Origin: UBA1794 sp050946375
Lineage (GTDB): Bacteria; Bacteroidota; Bacteroidia; Bacteroidales; Bacteroidaceae
DNA length: 64,000 nucleotides
Reading direction: 5' to 3'
NCBI GenBank assembly: GCA_050946375.1
Contig: JBMNUT010000012.1
Span: 1-64,000, forward strand
In this document: positions 58,033 to 64,000 of the stretch, one piece after another
How the letters are laid out: every line of letters begins with the position of its first letter
Position numbering within the stretch: the first letter of the stretch is position 1
Made by a program: the position numbers and the translations under genes
The notes under the pieces: model-generated
What the model saw: the letters and a program-made list of their open reading frames with translations, nothing else
Database searches by the model: none
What the model was told of the DNA's origin: nothing

Positions 58033-58515
58033 ATGGACGACATAATCGAACAGTTGGCCTCCCGCCTGGAGGCAAGAGGCTATACGTTGGCTACGGCAGA
58101 GAGCTGCACGGGTGGCCGTATCGCGGCAGCCATTACGGCGTGGCCGGGGTGCTCTTCCTTTTATAAAGGTGGGGTAGTGGCCTATTCCAATGAAGTGAAA
58201 ATGAATTTGCTGCATGTGTGTCGGGAGACTCTGGACTCCTTCGGTGCCGTCAGCGCCCAGACGGTGCGCGAGATGGTGGCAGGAGCGATGGCTGCCATAG
58301 GCGCGGATTGTGCGGTAGCCACTTCCGGCATTGCCGGCCCGGGAGGCGGTTCGCCGGAAAAGCCGGTGGGAACAATCTGGATGGCTGCAGCCGTGCGGGG
58401 AAAAGAACCGCTCGTTTTCTGCCAGAGTGGCGACGAGGGACGGGAGTCAAACGCCTGTCGTGCCGCAAAGCGCGCTTTGGAACTCCTTTTACAGGCCCTC
58501 GATGCGCAGAAATAA
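58033..58515 (+). CDS. pncC: CinA-family nicotinamide-nucleotide amidohydrolase (PncC type)
   Basis: Deamidates nicotinamide mononucleotide, recycling NAD breakdown products. 160 aa, the C-terminal CinA domain alone: LATAESCTGGRIAAAIT at the N-terminus, YSNEVKMNLL, and ATSGIAGPGGGSPEKPVGT. The N-terminal MoCF/COG1058 domain of full CinA is absent. An upstream in-frame start at 57910 lies before the -7 element and is rejected. Confidence 0.92.
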   Translation: MDDIIEQLASRLEARGYTLATAESCTGGRIAAAITAWPGCSSFYKGGVVAYSNEVKMNLLHVCRETLDSFGAVSAQTVREMVAGAMAAIGADCAVATSGIAGPGGGSPEKPVGTIWMAAAVRGKEPLVFCQSGDEGRESNACRAAKRALELLLQALDAQK

Positions 58516-58569
58516 GCTGCTATTTGCGGTTTTTTCAGTGATTTATTTGTATAGTCCCTGCAAATCTGC

Positions 58570-58577
58570 TATCTTTG
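58570..58577 (+). promoter_or_regulatory. -7 element for rpmB-rpmG-DUF4295
   Basis: TATCTTTG, exact match, 55 bp before rpmB. Confidence 0.6.
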
Positions 58578-58632
58578 TGCCCTGTTTTGAAGAAGTACCC
58601 CGAAAGAGGAATAATAAAAAAGAGAAATAAAA

Positions 58633-58893
58633 ATGTCGAAGATTTGTCAGATTACCGGTAAAAAGGCTATGGTGGGCAACAATGTGTCCCACTCCAAGCG
58701 GCGTACTAAACGCACGTTCGACGTAAACTTGTTCAGAAAAAAATTCTATTATGTAGAACAAGATTGCTGGATCAGCCTGAAGTTAAGTGCCGCAGGTTTG
58801 CGCCTGATTAACAAAGTAGGCCTTGATGCCGCATTGCGTGCCGCTGTAGAAAAAGGCTATTGCGATTGGAAAGATATCAAGGTGATTGGTTAA
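58633..58893 (+). CDS. rpmB: 50S ribosomal protein L28
   Basis: 86-aa basic ribosomal protein of the large subunit. SKICQITGKKAMVGNNVSHS and the KRTF...NL segment are family hallmarks; the first Cys lies in ICQITG without the full zinc-binding set. First gene of a three-gene ribosomal cluster, 27 bp before rpmG. Confidence 0.97.
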   Translation: MSKICQITGKKAMVGNNVSHSKRRTKRTFDVNLFRKKFYYVEQDCWISLKLSAAGLRLINKVGLDAALRAAVEKGYCDWKDIKVIG

Positions 58894-58920
58894 TGTTGTA
58901 AAAAGAAGGAGAACAATAGA

Positions 58921-59109
58921 ATGGCAAAGAAAGTAAAAGGCAACCGGATACAGGTTATCTTGGAATGCACCGAAATGAAGGATAGCGGTCTCCCCGGGAC
59001 TTCCCGTTATATTACGACCAAGAACCGCAAGAATACTACCGAACGTCTGGAGCTGAAGAAGTACAATCCTATCCTTCGGCGCGTGACGGTTCACAAAGAA
59101 ATCAAGTAA
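58921..59109 (+). CDS. rpmG: 50S ribosomal protein L33
   Basis: 62-aa large-subunit protein. AKKVKGNRIQVILECTE and RYITTKNRKNTTERLELKKY fit L33. It is the zinc-free type: only one Cys is present, so there are no CxxC pairs. Confidence 0.97.
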   Translation: MAKKVKGNRIQVILECTEMKDSGLPGTSRYITTKNRKNTTERLELKKYNPILRRVTVHKEIK

Positions 59110-59133
59110 ATATCTTAAGAAAGCACATAAGCC

Positions 59134-59292
59134 ATGGCAAAGAAAACTGTCGCAAGTTTGCATGAAGGCTCTAAAGACGGCCGTTCATACACGAAAGTAA
59201 TCAAGATGGTAAAGTCCCCGAAAACCGGATCTTACATCTTCAATGAGCAAATGGTGCCCAACGAAGAGGTTCAAAACTTCTTTAAGAAATAA
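59134..59292 (+). CDS. DUF4295 small basic protein
   Basis: 52-aa protein beginning MAKKTVASLHEGSKDG and ending QNFFKK. It is a Bacteroidetes-specific family found directly behind rpmB-rpmG and probably associated with the ribosome; its exact role is not known. It lies 24 bp after rpmG and is followed by a terminator. Confidence 0.9.
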   Translation: MAKKTVASLHEGSKDGRSYTKVIKMVKSPKTGSYIFNEQMVPNEEVQNFFKK

Positions 59293-59347
59293 TTTTTCTA
59301 CCGGTAAAGAAGATTTTTTGACGGTTTAAATAATTGACGACTTAAAG

Positions 59348-59386
59348 CTTCCTTTTTCCCGATGAGCGGGCGAAAGGAAGTTTTTT
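59348..59386 (+). terminator. Terminator of the rpmB cluster
   Basis: CTTCCTTTTTCCCG (59348-59361) pairs with CGGGCGAAAGGAAG (59367-59380) with a two-base internal mismatch; six T follow. Confidence 0.88.
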
Positions 59387-59512
59387 GTTTTGTGTCTGTG
59401 CGAAGTCAGGCAGAGAAGAAGAAAGCCGAATACGGCACTTGTGGAAAGAAGTCCCGGTTGTGTGCCGGGAATGATGAGGGCCGTCGAGGGTAGCGTGTCT
59501 CGTAAACAAAAA

Positions 59513-59543
59513 GAAAGCCACGGAGTTTGGGTCCGTGGCTTTC
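59513..59543 (-). terminator. Terminator for the 59640-60035 gene
   Basis: Perfect 12-bp stem GAAAGCCACGGA (59513-59524) with 59532-59543, 7-base loop; on the minus strand TTTTTGTTT follows. Confidence 0.85.
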
Positions 59544-59639
59544 CGCTTCGATATAACCGAAGCAATGAACAGCAGAGATAAATACAATAGTTGAAATTAC
59601 ATCCGGTTGACCGGGAAGAATTTCGAAGGGGTCCTTTTC

Positions 59640-60035
59640 TCAAAGGAGTGCTAATAGCGTTTCGGCTTTAGCCTCGCACGAAGCGGGTTCGGCCTTGGTC
59701 GTGTCGGTTGCTACGCTGTCGGTGTAAGCCAACAGTGATGCAGCGGCAGCTTCTTCTTTAGCAGTATCGTTTGCTACGGTGTCGCTGCATGCCATCAGAG
59801 CTGCTTCTGCTTTTTCTGCCTTGCAGCTGTCGGTACTGGTGCTGTCGTTGCTGAAAAGAGCAAAGGCGAGGGCAGTTCCTTTCTGGCATTGCGCAGAAGA
59901 GTCGCTTTGTTCTGTAGCTGTCGTGTCGGGACGCAGCAAATTGTCGTTCAGACTTGCAGAGTTACCTGCGTTTACGAACAATGCGCTGCTGCATACAAAT
60001 GCACCTAAAAGAGAAAAAACTACGTTCTTTTTCAT
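59640..60035 (-). CDS. Secreted Ala/Thr/Asp-rich repeat protein, unknown function
   Basis: 131-aa exported protein: signal peptide 1-23 (ALFVNAG), then an acidic, Ala/Ser/Thr-rich chain with at least three degenerate repeats of about 22-25 residues. Each has an ALxAxSD/YTDS core followed by VAxDTxKxE, for example MACSDTVANDTAKEE and LAYTDSVATDTTKAE. Four Cys are present. No domain is recognised. It has its own terminator, so it is a single-gene transcript. The 5' region contains TTATGTCT (60064-60071) complementary to AGACATAA (60109-60116), a possible leader stem. Real expression is likely; function is unknown. Confidence 0.7.
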   Translation of the reverse strand: MKKNVVFSLLGAFVCSSALFVNAGNSASLNDNLLRPDTTATEQSDSSAQCQKGTALAFALFSNDSTSTDSCKAEKAEAALMACSDTVANDTAKEEAAAASLLAYTDSVATDTTKAEPASCEAKAETLLALL

Positions 60036-60336
60036 GACTAATACTGTTTTAAGAGGTTTTTTGTTATGTCTTTTTTTAGTTTTAGCTATCTGGTCTGTTT
60101 TCGGACGCAGACATAAAGAATAGAAACAAACCGCGTGCCAAGAAAAAGAGTTTCCCTTATATGGCTGATATATAAGGGAATATAAAAATGGTACTAAGAC
60201 TGTGGAGTGGGGAATGAGTGTGGAAAGTGTGGAATATTTCCCCAGTTTCGGGTGTGGCGGGTACTTTTTTCCACAAAAGTTGCTTCTGTCTTTCCTTCGG
60301 GATTGAGGGGAAAAGGAGTGTGGCGGATGCCTTTTC
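60036..60336. other. Spacer with inverted repeats
   Basis: It contains the 60064-60116 leader stem of the secreted-protein gene, a perfect hairpin at 60152-60180, and GTGGCGGGTACTTTTTTCC-like and GTTGCTTCTGTCTTTCC-like stretches (60255-60296) that faintly resemble the 22-bp family. No gene is seen. Confidence 0.55.
60152..60180. terminator. Perfect 11-bp inverted repeat
   Basis: TTCCCTTATAT (60152-60162) and its complement (60170-60180) around a 7-base loop. It lies past the end of the minus-strand regulator gene and upstream of the secreted-protein gene. It could be a terminator or an operator. Confidence 0.45.
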
Positions 60337-61680
60337 CTACGAAGGTTGCTCCAGTCCGTAGGATTTCATCTTATTGTAGAGCGTTTTCCGGTCTATTCCT
60401 AAAAGGCGGGCCGCCAGGCTTTTGTTGTTTCCCGTCTGGGCCAGTGTCTGCAGGATGCGCTCTTTTTCCGACTCTTTGTCGTGCAAGGGGAGCGGAATAG
60501 CCGGGGATGTGCTCTTTTTCTCCACGTCCTCTTTCAGTTCTTCGCTGAGCTGGTCGGGGGTTATGATGCCGTCTTCGGCCAGCAGCACTGCCCGCTTGAT
60601 CAGATTCCGCATTTGCCTCAGATTGCCGGGCCATGAATATTGCCCGATGAGTTGCAGGGCTTCCGGCGAGAAGTCTTTCACTTCCTTGTGCAGTTCGCTC
60701 CCGGCTTTTTTCAGGAAGAAGCGCGCGAAGAGCGGAATGTCTTCCTTGCGTTCCCGAAGGGCCGGCATCTTGAGGGTAAATTCGTTGATGCGGTGGTAGA
60801 CGTCCTCCCTGAAGGTTCCTTTGACGATGGCTGCCTTCAGGTCTTCGTTGGTAGCGGAAATCAGCCGGATGTCTACCGGAATTTCCTGATTGCTGCCTAC
60901 CGGTCTGATTTTCCGCTCTTGAAGGGCGCGCAGAAGCCGCTGTTGCGTTTCGTAGTCCAGATTGCCTATTTCGTCGAGGAAGAGCGTCCCGCCGTTGGCC
61001 GATGCGAATGCGCCGGTCTTGTCGGTCAGTGCTCCGGTGAATGAGCCCTTTACGTGTCCGAAAAACTCGGAGGCGGCCAAGTCGCGGGGTATGGCACCGC
61101 AGTCGATGGCGACGAACGGCTTGTCCTTACGTGGGCTGAGCTCGTGAATCCGGTGTGCCACATATTCTTTTCCGGTCCCGCTGTCGCCGTTGATCAGCAC
61201 GCTCATGTCGGTGGGAGCTACGAGTGCGACGTAGCGGTAAAGTTCGCGCGCTTGCGGGCTGACGCCTTCGATGAACTCGGGCGCGGGTGCGGGAGCTGCC
61301 GGACGGGCAGCTGGTGTCTTTCCGCCGAGTGCCTCGTTTATTTTCTGCATCAGCATGTCGGGCTGCATGGGCTTGGCTATGTAGTCGAAAGCTCCCTCCT
61401 TGATGGCCTGTACGGCCCCCGGCACATCGGCATATCCGGTCATGATGAGGAAGGGCGAGGCGTAGCCCTGTTCCTGCATCCAGCGCAGCAGTTCCAGCCC
61501 GTTCTCGTCGGGGAGCCGGAGGTCGGAGAGTACAAGGTCGGGGATTCCCTTGTCTTCGATGAAGCGGCGGGCCTTTCCTACGCTGGATACGGCTTCGACT
61601 TCGAAGTTTTTCTTCCTCAGCCATTTCGTCAACATCAGGCTGAATGTCAAATCATCCTCTACGATCAATATGGATTTCAT
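60337..61680 (-). CDS. Sigma-54-dependent NtrC-type response regulator
   Basis: 447-aa response regulator: receiver domain with phospho-acceptor Asp53 (LVLSDLRLP), an Ala/Pro linker (about 121-135), AAA+ domain with Walker A GDSGTGKE (165-172), GSFTGA (212-217; the sigma-54 contact loop, with Ser for the usual Ala) and Walker B GGTLFLDEIGN (230-240), and a C-terminal Fis-type helix-turn-helix (NNKSLAARLLGIDRKTLYNKMKSYGL). Its ATG overlaps the stop of the hybrid kinase by 4 bp (ATGA), so the two are partners. No -24/-12 promoter for it was identified here by eye. Confidence 0.95.
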   Translation of the reverse strand: MKSILIVEDDLTFSLMLTKWLRKKNFEVEAVSSVGKARRFIEDKGIPDLVLSDLRLPDENGLELLRWMQEQGYASPFLIMTGYADVPGAVQAIKEGAFDYIAKPMQPDMLMQKINEALGGKTPAARPAAPAPAPEFIEGVSPQARELYRYVALVAPTDMSVLINGDSGTGKEYVAHRIHELSPRKDKPFVAIDCGAIPRDLAASEFFGHVKGSFTGALTDKTGAFASANGGTLFLDEIGNLDYETQQRLLRALQERKIRPVGSNQEIPVDIRLISATNEDLKAAIVKGTFREDVYHRINEFTLKMPALRERKEDIPLFARFFLKKAGSELHKEVKDFSPEALQLIGQYSWPGNLRQMRNLIKRAVLLAEDGIITPDQLSEELKEDVEKKSTSPAIPLPLHDKESEKERILQTLAQTGNNKSLAARLLGIDRKTLYNKMKSYGLEQPS

Positions 61681-63998
61681 AGCAATTCGGTTTGAAGTAG
61701 GTGCAGGATTTCTTTTTCAGCGGCAATGAGCCGTTCGGTTTGGGCTTTCGCTTCGGGCGAGAATGTCTTGCCGGGTTGCTGCAGGTCGCACATGAGTTGG
61801 GCGCACTCGTCGGCACGGATGAGCTGGAATACGGGAAGTTGTTTGTGGGCAATGGCGGCGATTGCCTGCATATCGCCTTCTTTTTGAGCCTTTTCGAGCA
61901 GTTCCAGTTCGCGAAGGGTTTCGCTTTGGAACAGTTCGAGTAGTTCCTTCTTTTCGTTTTCGTCGTCGCCGCAGAAGCCGGTGAGCCCGCTCCAGTCGGG
62001 TTTCCCCGTGGGGGAATCGGAAAAGTCGCGGGACTTTTCTCCCGAAGTGCCGCCGCTTTCCGCAGAAAGTGCCGGGACTTTTTCGGTATTGTCCTGAGGC
62101 TTGCTTTGGCTTCGGATGCGCTCTACGAGCTGGACTACTTCGTGGGCGGAGTAGGGCTTATGGAGGCATCCGGCAAATCCTTTGTCGGTAAATTCCTTTT
62201 CGTCCATCTCCCGTGCCGTGACGGCTATGATGGGCGTGTCCTTTGCGCCGGGCAGATTGGAGGCGCGGAGCAGTTCGAGCAGTTCGAAGCCGCTCATGGC
62301 CGGCATCTGCACGTCGGTCAAAATGAAATCATAGCGTGCGTTTCGCAGTCGTTCGATCAGTTCTTCGGGGGTTACGCAGCAGTCTGCCGTGGCGCCGCGC
62401 CGGCTGAAGCGCTCCTGCGTCAGGCGGAGCTGGATGCGGTCGTCGTCGATTATCAGGAAGCGTATGCCCTCCAGCGTCTTTTCGTTCTGCGGGGTGGCGT
62501 TCTCCGTGCCGTCGGTCGTTTGCGGGCGGGCAGTGCTTGGGTTCAGGGGGAGCAGGACGGTGAAGGTGGTGCCTTCCCCTTTCCGGCTTTCTATTTGTAT
62601 TTCTCCCTGGAATAGGCTGATCAGTTCGTGTACGATGGACAGCCCCAGGCCGAATCCTTCCCGCCCTTGTGCTCCGGGCAGGCGGGTGAAGGCGTGGAAT
62701 ATGCGTTCGCGGTCGGCTTCGTCGATGCCGCTTCCGGTGTCTGCCACGGAGAAACGCAGCCAGTGGTTTTGCATCCTTGCCCGCAGGGTGATGCTTCCGT
62801 GGTCGGTAAACTTGAGGGCATTGCTCATCAGGTTGTCGATGAGTTGGCGGAGTTGTACGGTGTCGGTTTCGTATCCTGCTGTGGGCAGGTCGGAAAAATC
62901 GGTGTGCAGAGCCAGGTTTCTGGCTTGTGCCGTGGGGCGGAAGTCGGCGGCAATTTCCTCGAAGAAGTGGAGCGGCGAGAAGGGGGTGGCCACGAGTTCT
63001 GTCTTTTTCTGCTCCAGTCGGTGGAAATTGAGGAGCTTTTTGATGAGTTCCATCAGGTGTTGGGCCGAGTTCTGTATGTGTCTTACGTTTTCCTGCGGGG
63101 CTTTTCCGGCGAGTTGCTCGTCCAGCAGTTCGGCGTAGCCCATGATGTTGCCCAGCGGAGCCTTGAAGTCGTGGGTGATGGCCAGCATCATTTGTTCGCG
63201 TGCATGCAGCAGTTCTTCCGCATGTCTTCGGGCTTCTTCCAGCTGGATGCGGTAGCGTTTGTTGCGGGCCAGGTCCCTACATATTATAATAAGGAATATG
63301 GCGGCCAGAAGCAGTGCGCTGACGGCTATGGTGGCAATGGCGCGTACCGACTTGTTGCGCAGCGTCTGCTGTTTCAGGTTGAACTTTTGTATCTGTTCGT
63401 TAGCCTTGGTTTCGTATTGGCTTATGATGCTGTCGATGCGGCTGTTGAGGATTTGCTCGTTGCGCCGTATGCTTTCTTGTTTTTTCCGCAGGGAGGAGAG
63501 GGCAGACTGGTTCTGCTTGATGCTTTTGCCGATGCTCTCTTTCAGGGAATCGTTGGCGGCCGGCGTCTGGAGCGTATCGATGGTAATCTCTACGCGGGTG
63601 CCGATTTGCAGGGCGGAGTCTTTTGTCGGGGAGAAAACTTCGGCCACGCGCTTGAAGAAACTTTTGGGTTTTTCGCGGTGGACGATGGAGTCCTGGTGGA
63701 TGACTACTTGCTTGCGGACGGGCTGCGGCGAGGGCTCCAGCAGTTTTTTCAGTTCTTTTTCGGACAGTGTGAGTCCCTTCTGCCGGTTACTTTCTTGCAG
63801 GAACGTCAGCATCTTGTGGTCTTTTTCCCGGATGAGCGCATAGAGCGAGTCGCTGTTGAGCAGCTGCTCCTGGTCGATGGCTTCCAGATTTTCCATTTCC
63901 TGATGGATGTAGAGCAAAGCGACGAGCAGCAATGCCAACAGCGAGGCATAGCCGAGAAAGACTTTCAGCCGGGTGAACCGGGAAGGGATGGCAGGCAT
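61677..63998 (-). CDS. Hybrid sensor histidine kinase with receiver and HPt domains
   Basis: 773-aa inner-membrane kinase, start at 63998 near the window edge (an earlier start outside the window cannot be excluded). Helix 1 about 12-31; periplasmic, partly coiled-coil sensor region about 32-218; helix 2 about 219-239. The transmitter has His276 (LAITHDFKAPLGN), an N box (LIDNLMSNALKFT), G1 (VADTGSGID) and G2 (GFGLGLSIV). A receiver follows (about 513-630, Asp562 in LTDVQMP), then a linker and an HPt domain (His718 in AIAHKQLP). It overlaps the sigma-54 regulator by 4 bp, which is its likely output. The receiver-HPt linker is made of 22-bp repeats. Confidence 0.93.
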   Translation of the reverse strand: MPAIPSRFTRLKVFLGYASLLALLLVALLYIHQEMENLEAIDQEQLLNSDSLYALIREKDHKMLTFLQESNRQKGLTLSEKELKKLLEPSPQPVRKQVVIHQDSIVHREKPKSFFKRVAEVFSPTKDSALQIGTRVEITIDTLQTPAANDSLKESIGKSIKQNQSALSSLRKKQESIRRNEQILNSRIDSIISQYETKANEQIQKFNLKQQTLRNKSVRAIATIAVSALLLAAIFLIIICRDLARNKRYRIQLEEARRHAEELLHAREQMMLAITHDFKAPLGNIMGYAELLDEQLAGKAPQENVRHIQNSAQHLMELIKKLLNFHRLEQKKTELVATPFSPLHFFEEIAADFRPTAQARNLALHTDFSDLPTAGYETDTVQLRQLIDNLMSNALKFTDHGSITLRARMQNHWLRFSVADTGSGIDEADRERIFHAFTRLPGAQGREGFGLGLSIVHELISLFQGEIQIESRKGEGTTFTVLLPLNPSTARPQTTDGTENATPQNEKTLEGIRFLIIDDDRIQLRLTQERFSRRGATADCCVTPEELIERLRNARYDFILTDVQMPAMSGFELLELLRASNLPGAKDTPIIAVTAREMDEKEFTDKGFAGCLHKPYSAHEVVQLVERIRSQSKPQDNTEKVPALSAESGGTSGEKSRDFSDSPTGKPDWSGLTGFCGDDENEKKELLELFQSETLRELELLEKAQKEGDMQAIAAIAHKQLPVFQLIRADECAQLMCDLQQPGKTFSPEAKAQTERLIAAEKEILHLLQTELL
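62024..62089. repeat. Three 22-bp units inside the histidine kinase gene
   Basis: Units 62024-62045, 62046-62067 and 62068-62089 all begin AGT(C/G)C and carry the CTTTT/CTTTC core. Together 66 bp, or 22 codons, they keep the reading frame and encode about residues 637-659 of the receiver-HPt linker. Confidence 0.75.
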
Positions 63999-64000
63999 GG

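Larger units (their letters stand above)
59293..59639. other. Intergenic region between convergent transcripts
   Basis: About 350 bp without a gene, containing two terminators: one for the plus-strand ribosomal cluster (59348-59386) and one for the minus-strand secreted-protein gene (59513-59543). Confidence 0.7.

Overview
The window comes from a Bacteroidales chromosome, most likely Bacteroides or a close relative. Many genes are preceded by the Bacteroidota -7 element TAnnTTTG. Lipoproteins carry acidic residues right after the lipid-anchored Cys (CSDEE, CSDDE, CSDDD), the usual surface-export context in this group. Gene content also fits: pyrophosphate-dependent phosphofructokinase, AsnA, FabI, a TonB receptor with DUF4374 and PepSY proteins, peptidase S37, GH127, GH2 and DUF4295. 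I see no rRNA, CRISPR array or intact insertion sequence. Layout, left to right: (1) 1-1.7 kb is AT-rich, with an orphan S24 repressor-like protein, a small Cys-rich membrane protein and coding debris. (2) 1.7-2.7 kb holds a PTPS/QueD-like gene with a zinc ribbon and a Fur-family regulator broken by a one-base shift. (3) 3.2-11.1 kb holds a GH2 glycosidase facing a four-gene minus-strand operon (conserved small protein, acyltransferase, nitrilase-family amidase, golvesin-domain cell-wall amidase). (4) 11.2-13.8 kb: PFP and a GH25 muramidase. (5) 14.1-20.5 kb: an operon of four lipoproteins, ending in a substrate-binding domain fused to a legumain/GPI8-type C13 cysteine peptidase. (6) 20.7-24.5 kb: fabI-lepA-iron alcohol dehydrogenase, facing the operon PD-(D/E)XK protein-radA-RsmI-like methylase. 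(7) 27.8-33.0 kb: iron-uptake-like set TonB receptor-DUF4374 lipoprotein-PepSY protein. (8) 33.1-39.5 kb: a methyltransferase between 142-bp direct repeats, a class A PBP, two identical tRNA-Arg(ACG) genes, ung and asnA. (9) 40-48.5 kb: MCE protein, amidase with SPOR-like tail, MGMT, peptidase S37, DUF349 protein, mgtE and rsmA. (10) 48.5-57.8 kb: two membrane proteins, Gfo/Idh oxidoreductase, GH127, S9 peptidase and porin O/P. (11) 58.0-59.3 kb: pncC-like gene, rpmB, rpmG, DUF4295. (12) 59.6-64 kb: a repeat-rich secreted protein and an NtrC-type regulator with its hybrid histidine kinase. Two unusual signals stand out. One is the surface C13 peptidase/binding-protein operon. The other is a family of degenerate tandem repeats with a strict 22-bp period. 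It occupies about a dozen sites, mostly between operons, often forming hairpins at gene ends; one array lies in frame inside the hybrid kinase. The 22-bp period was found by aligning the sequence by eye and should be confirmed genome-wide. Two genes (the Fur-like gene and the first lipoprotein) appear broken by single-base shifts at short homopolymers, so the possibility of assembly error must be kept open.
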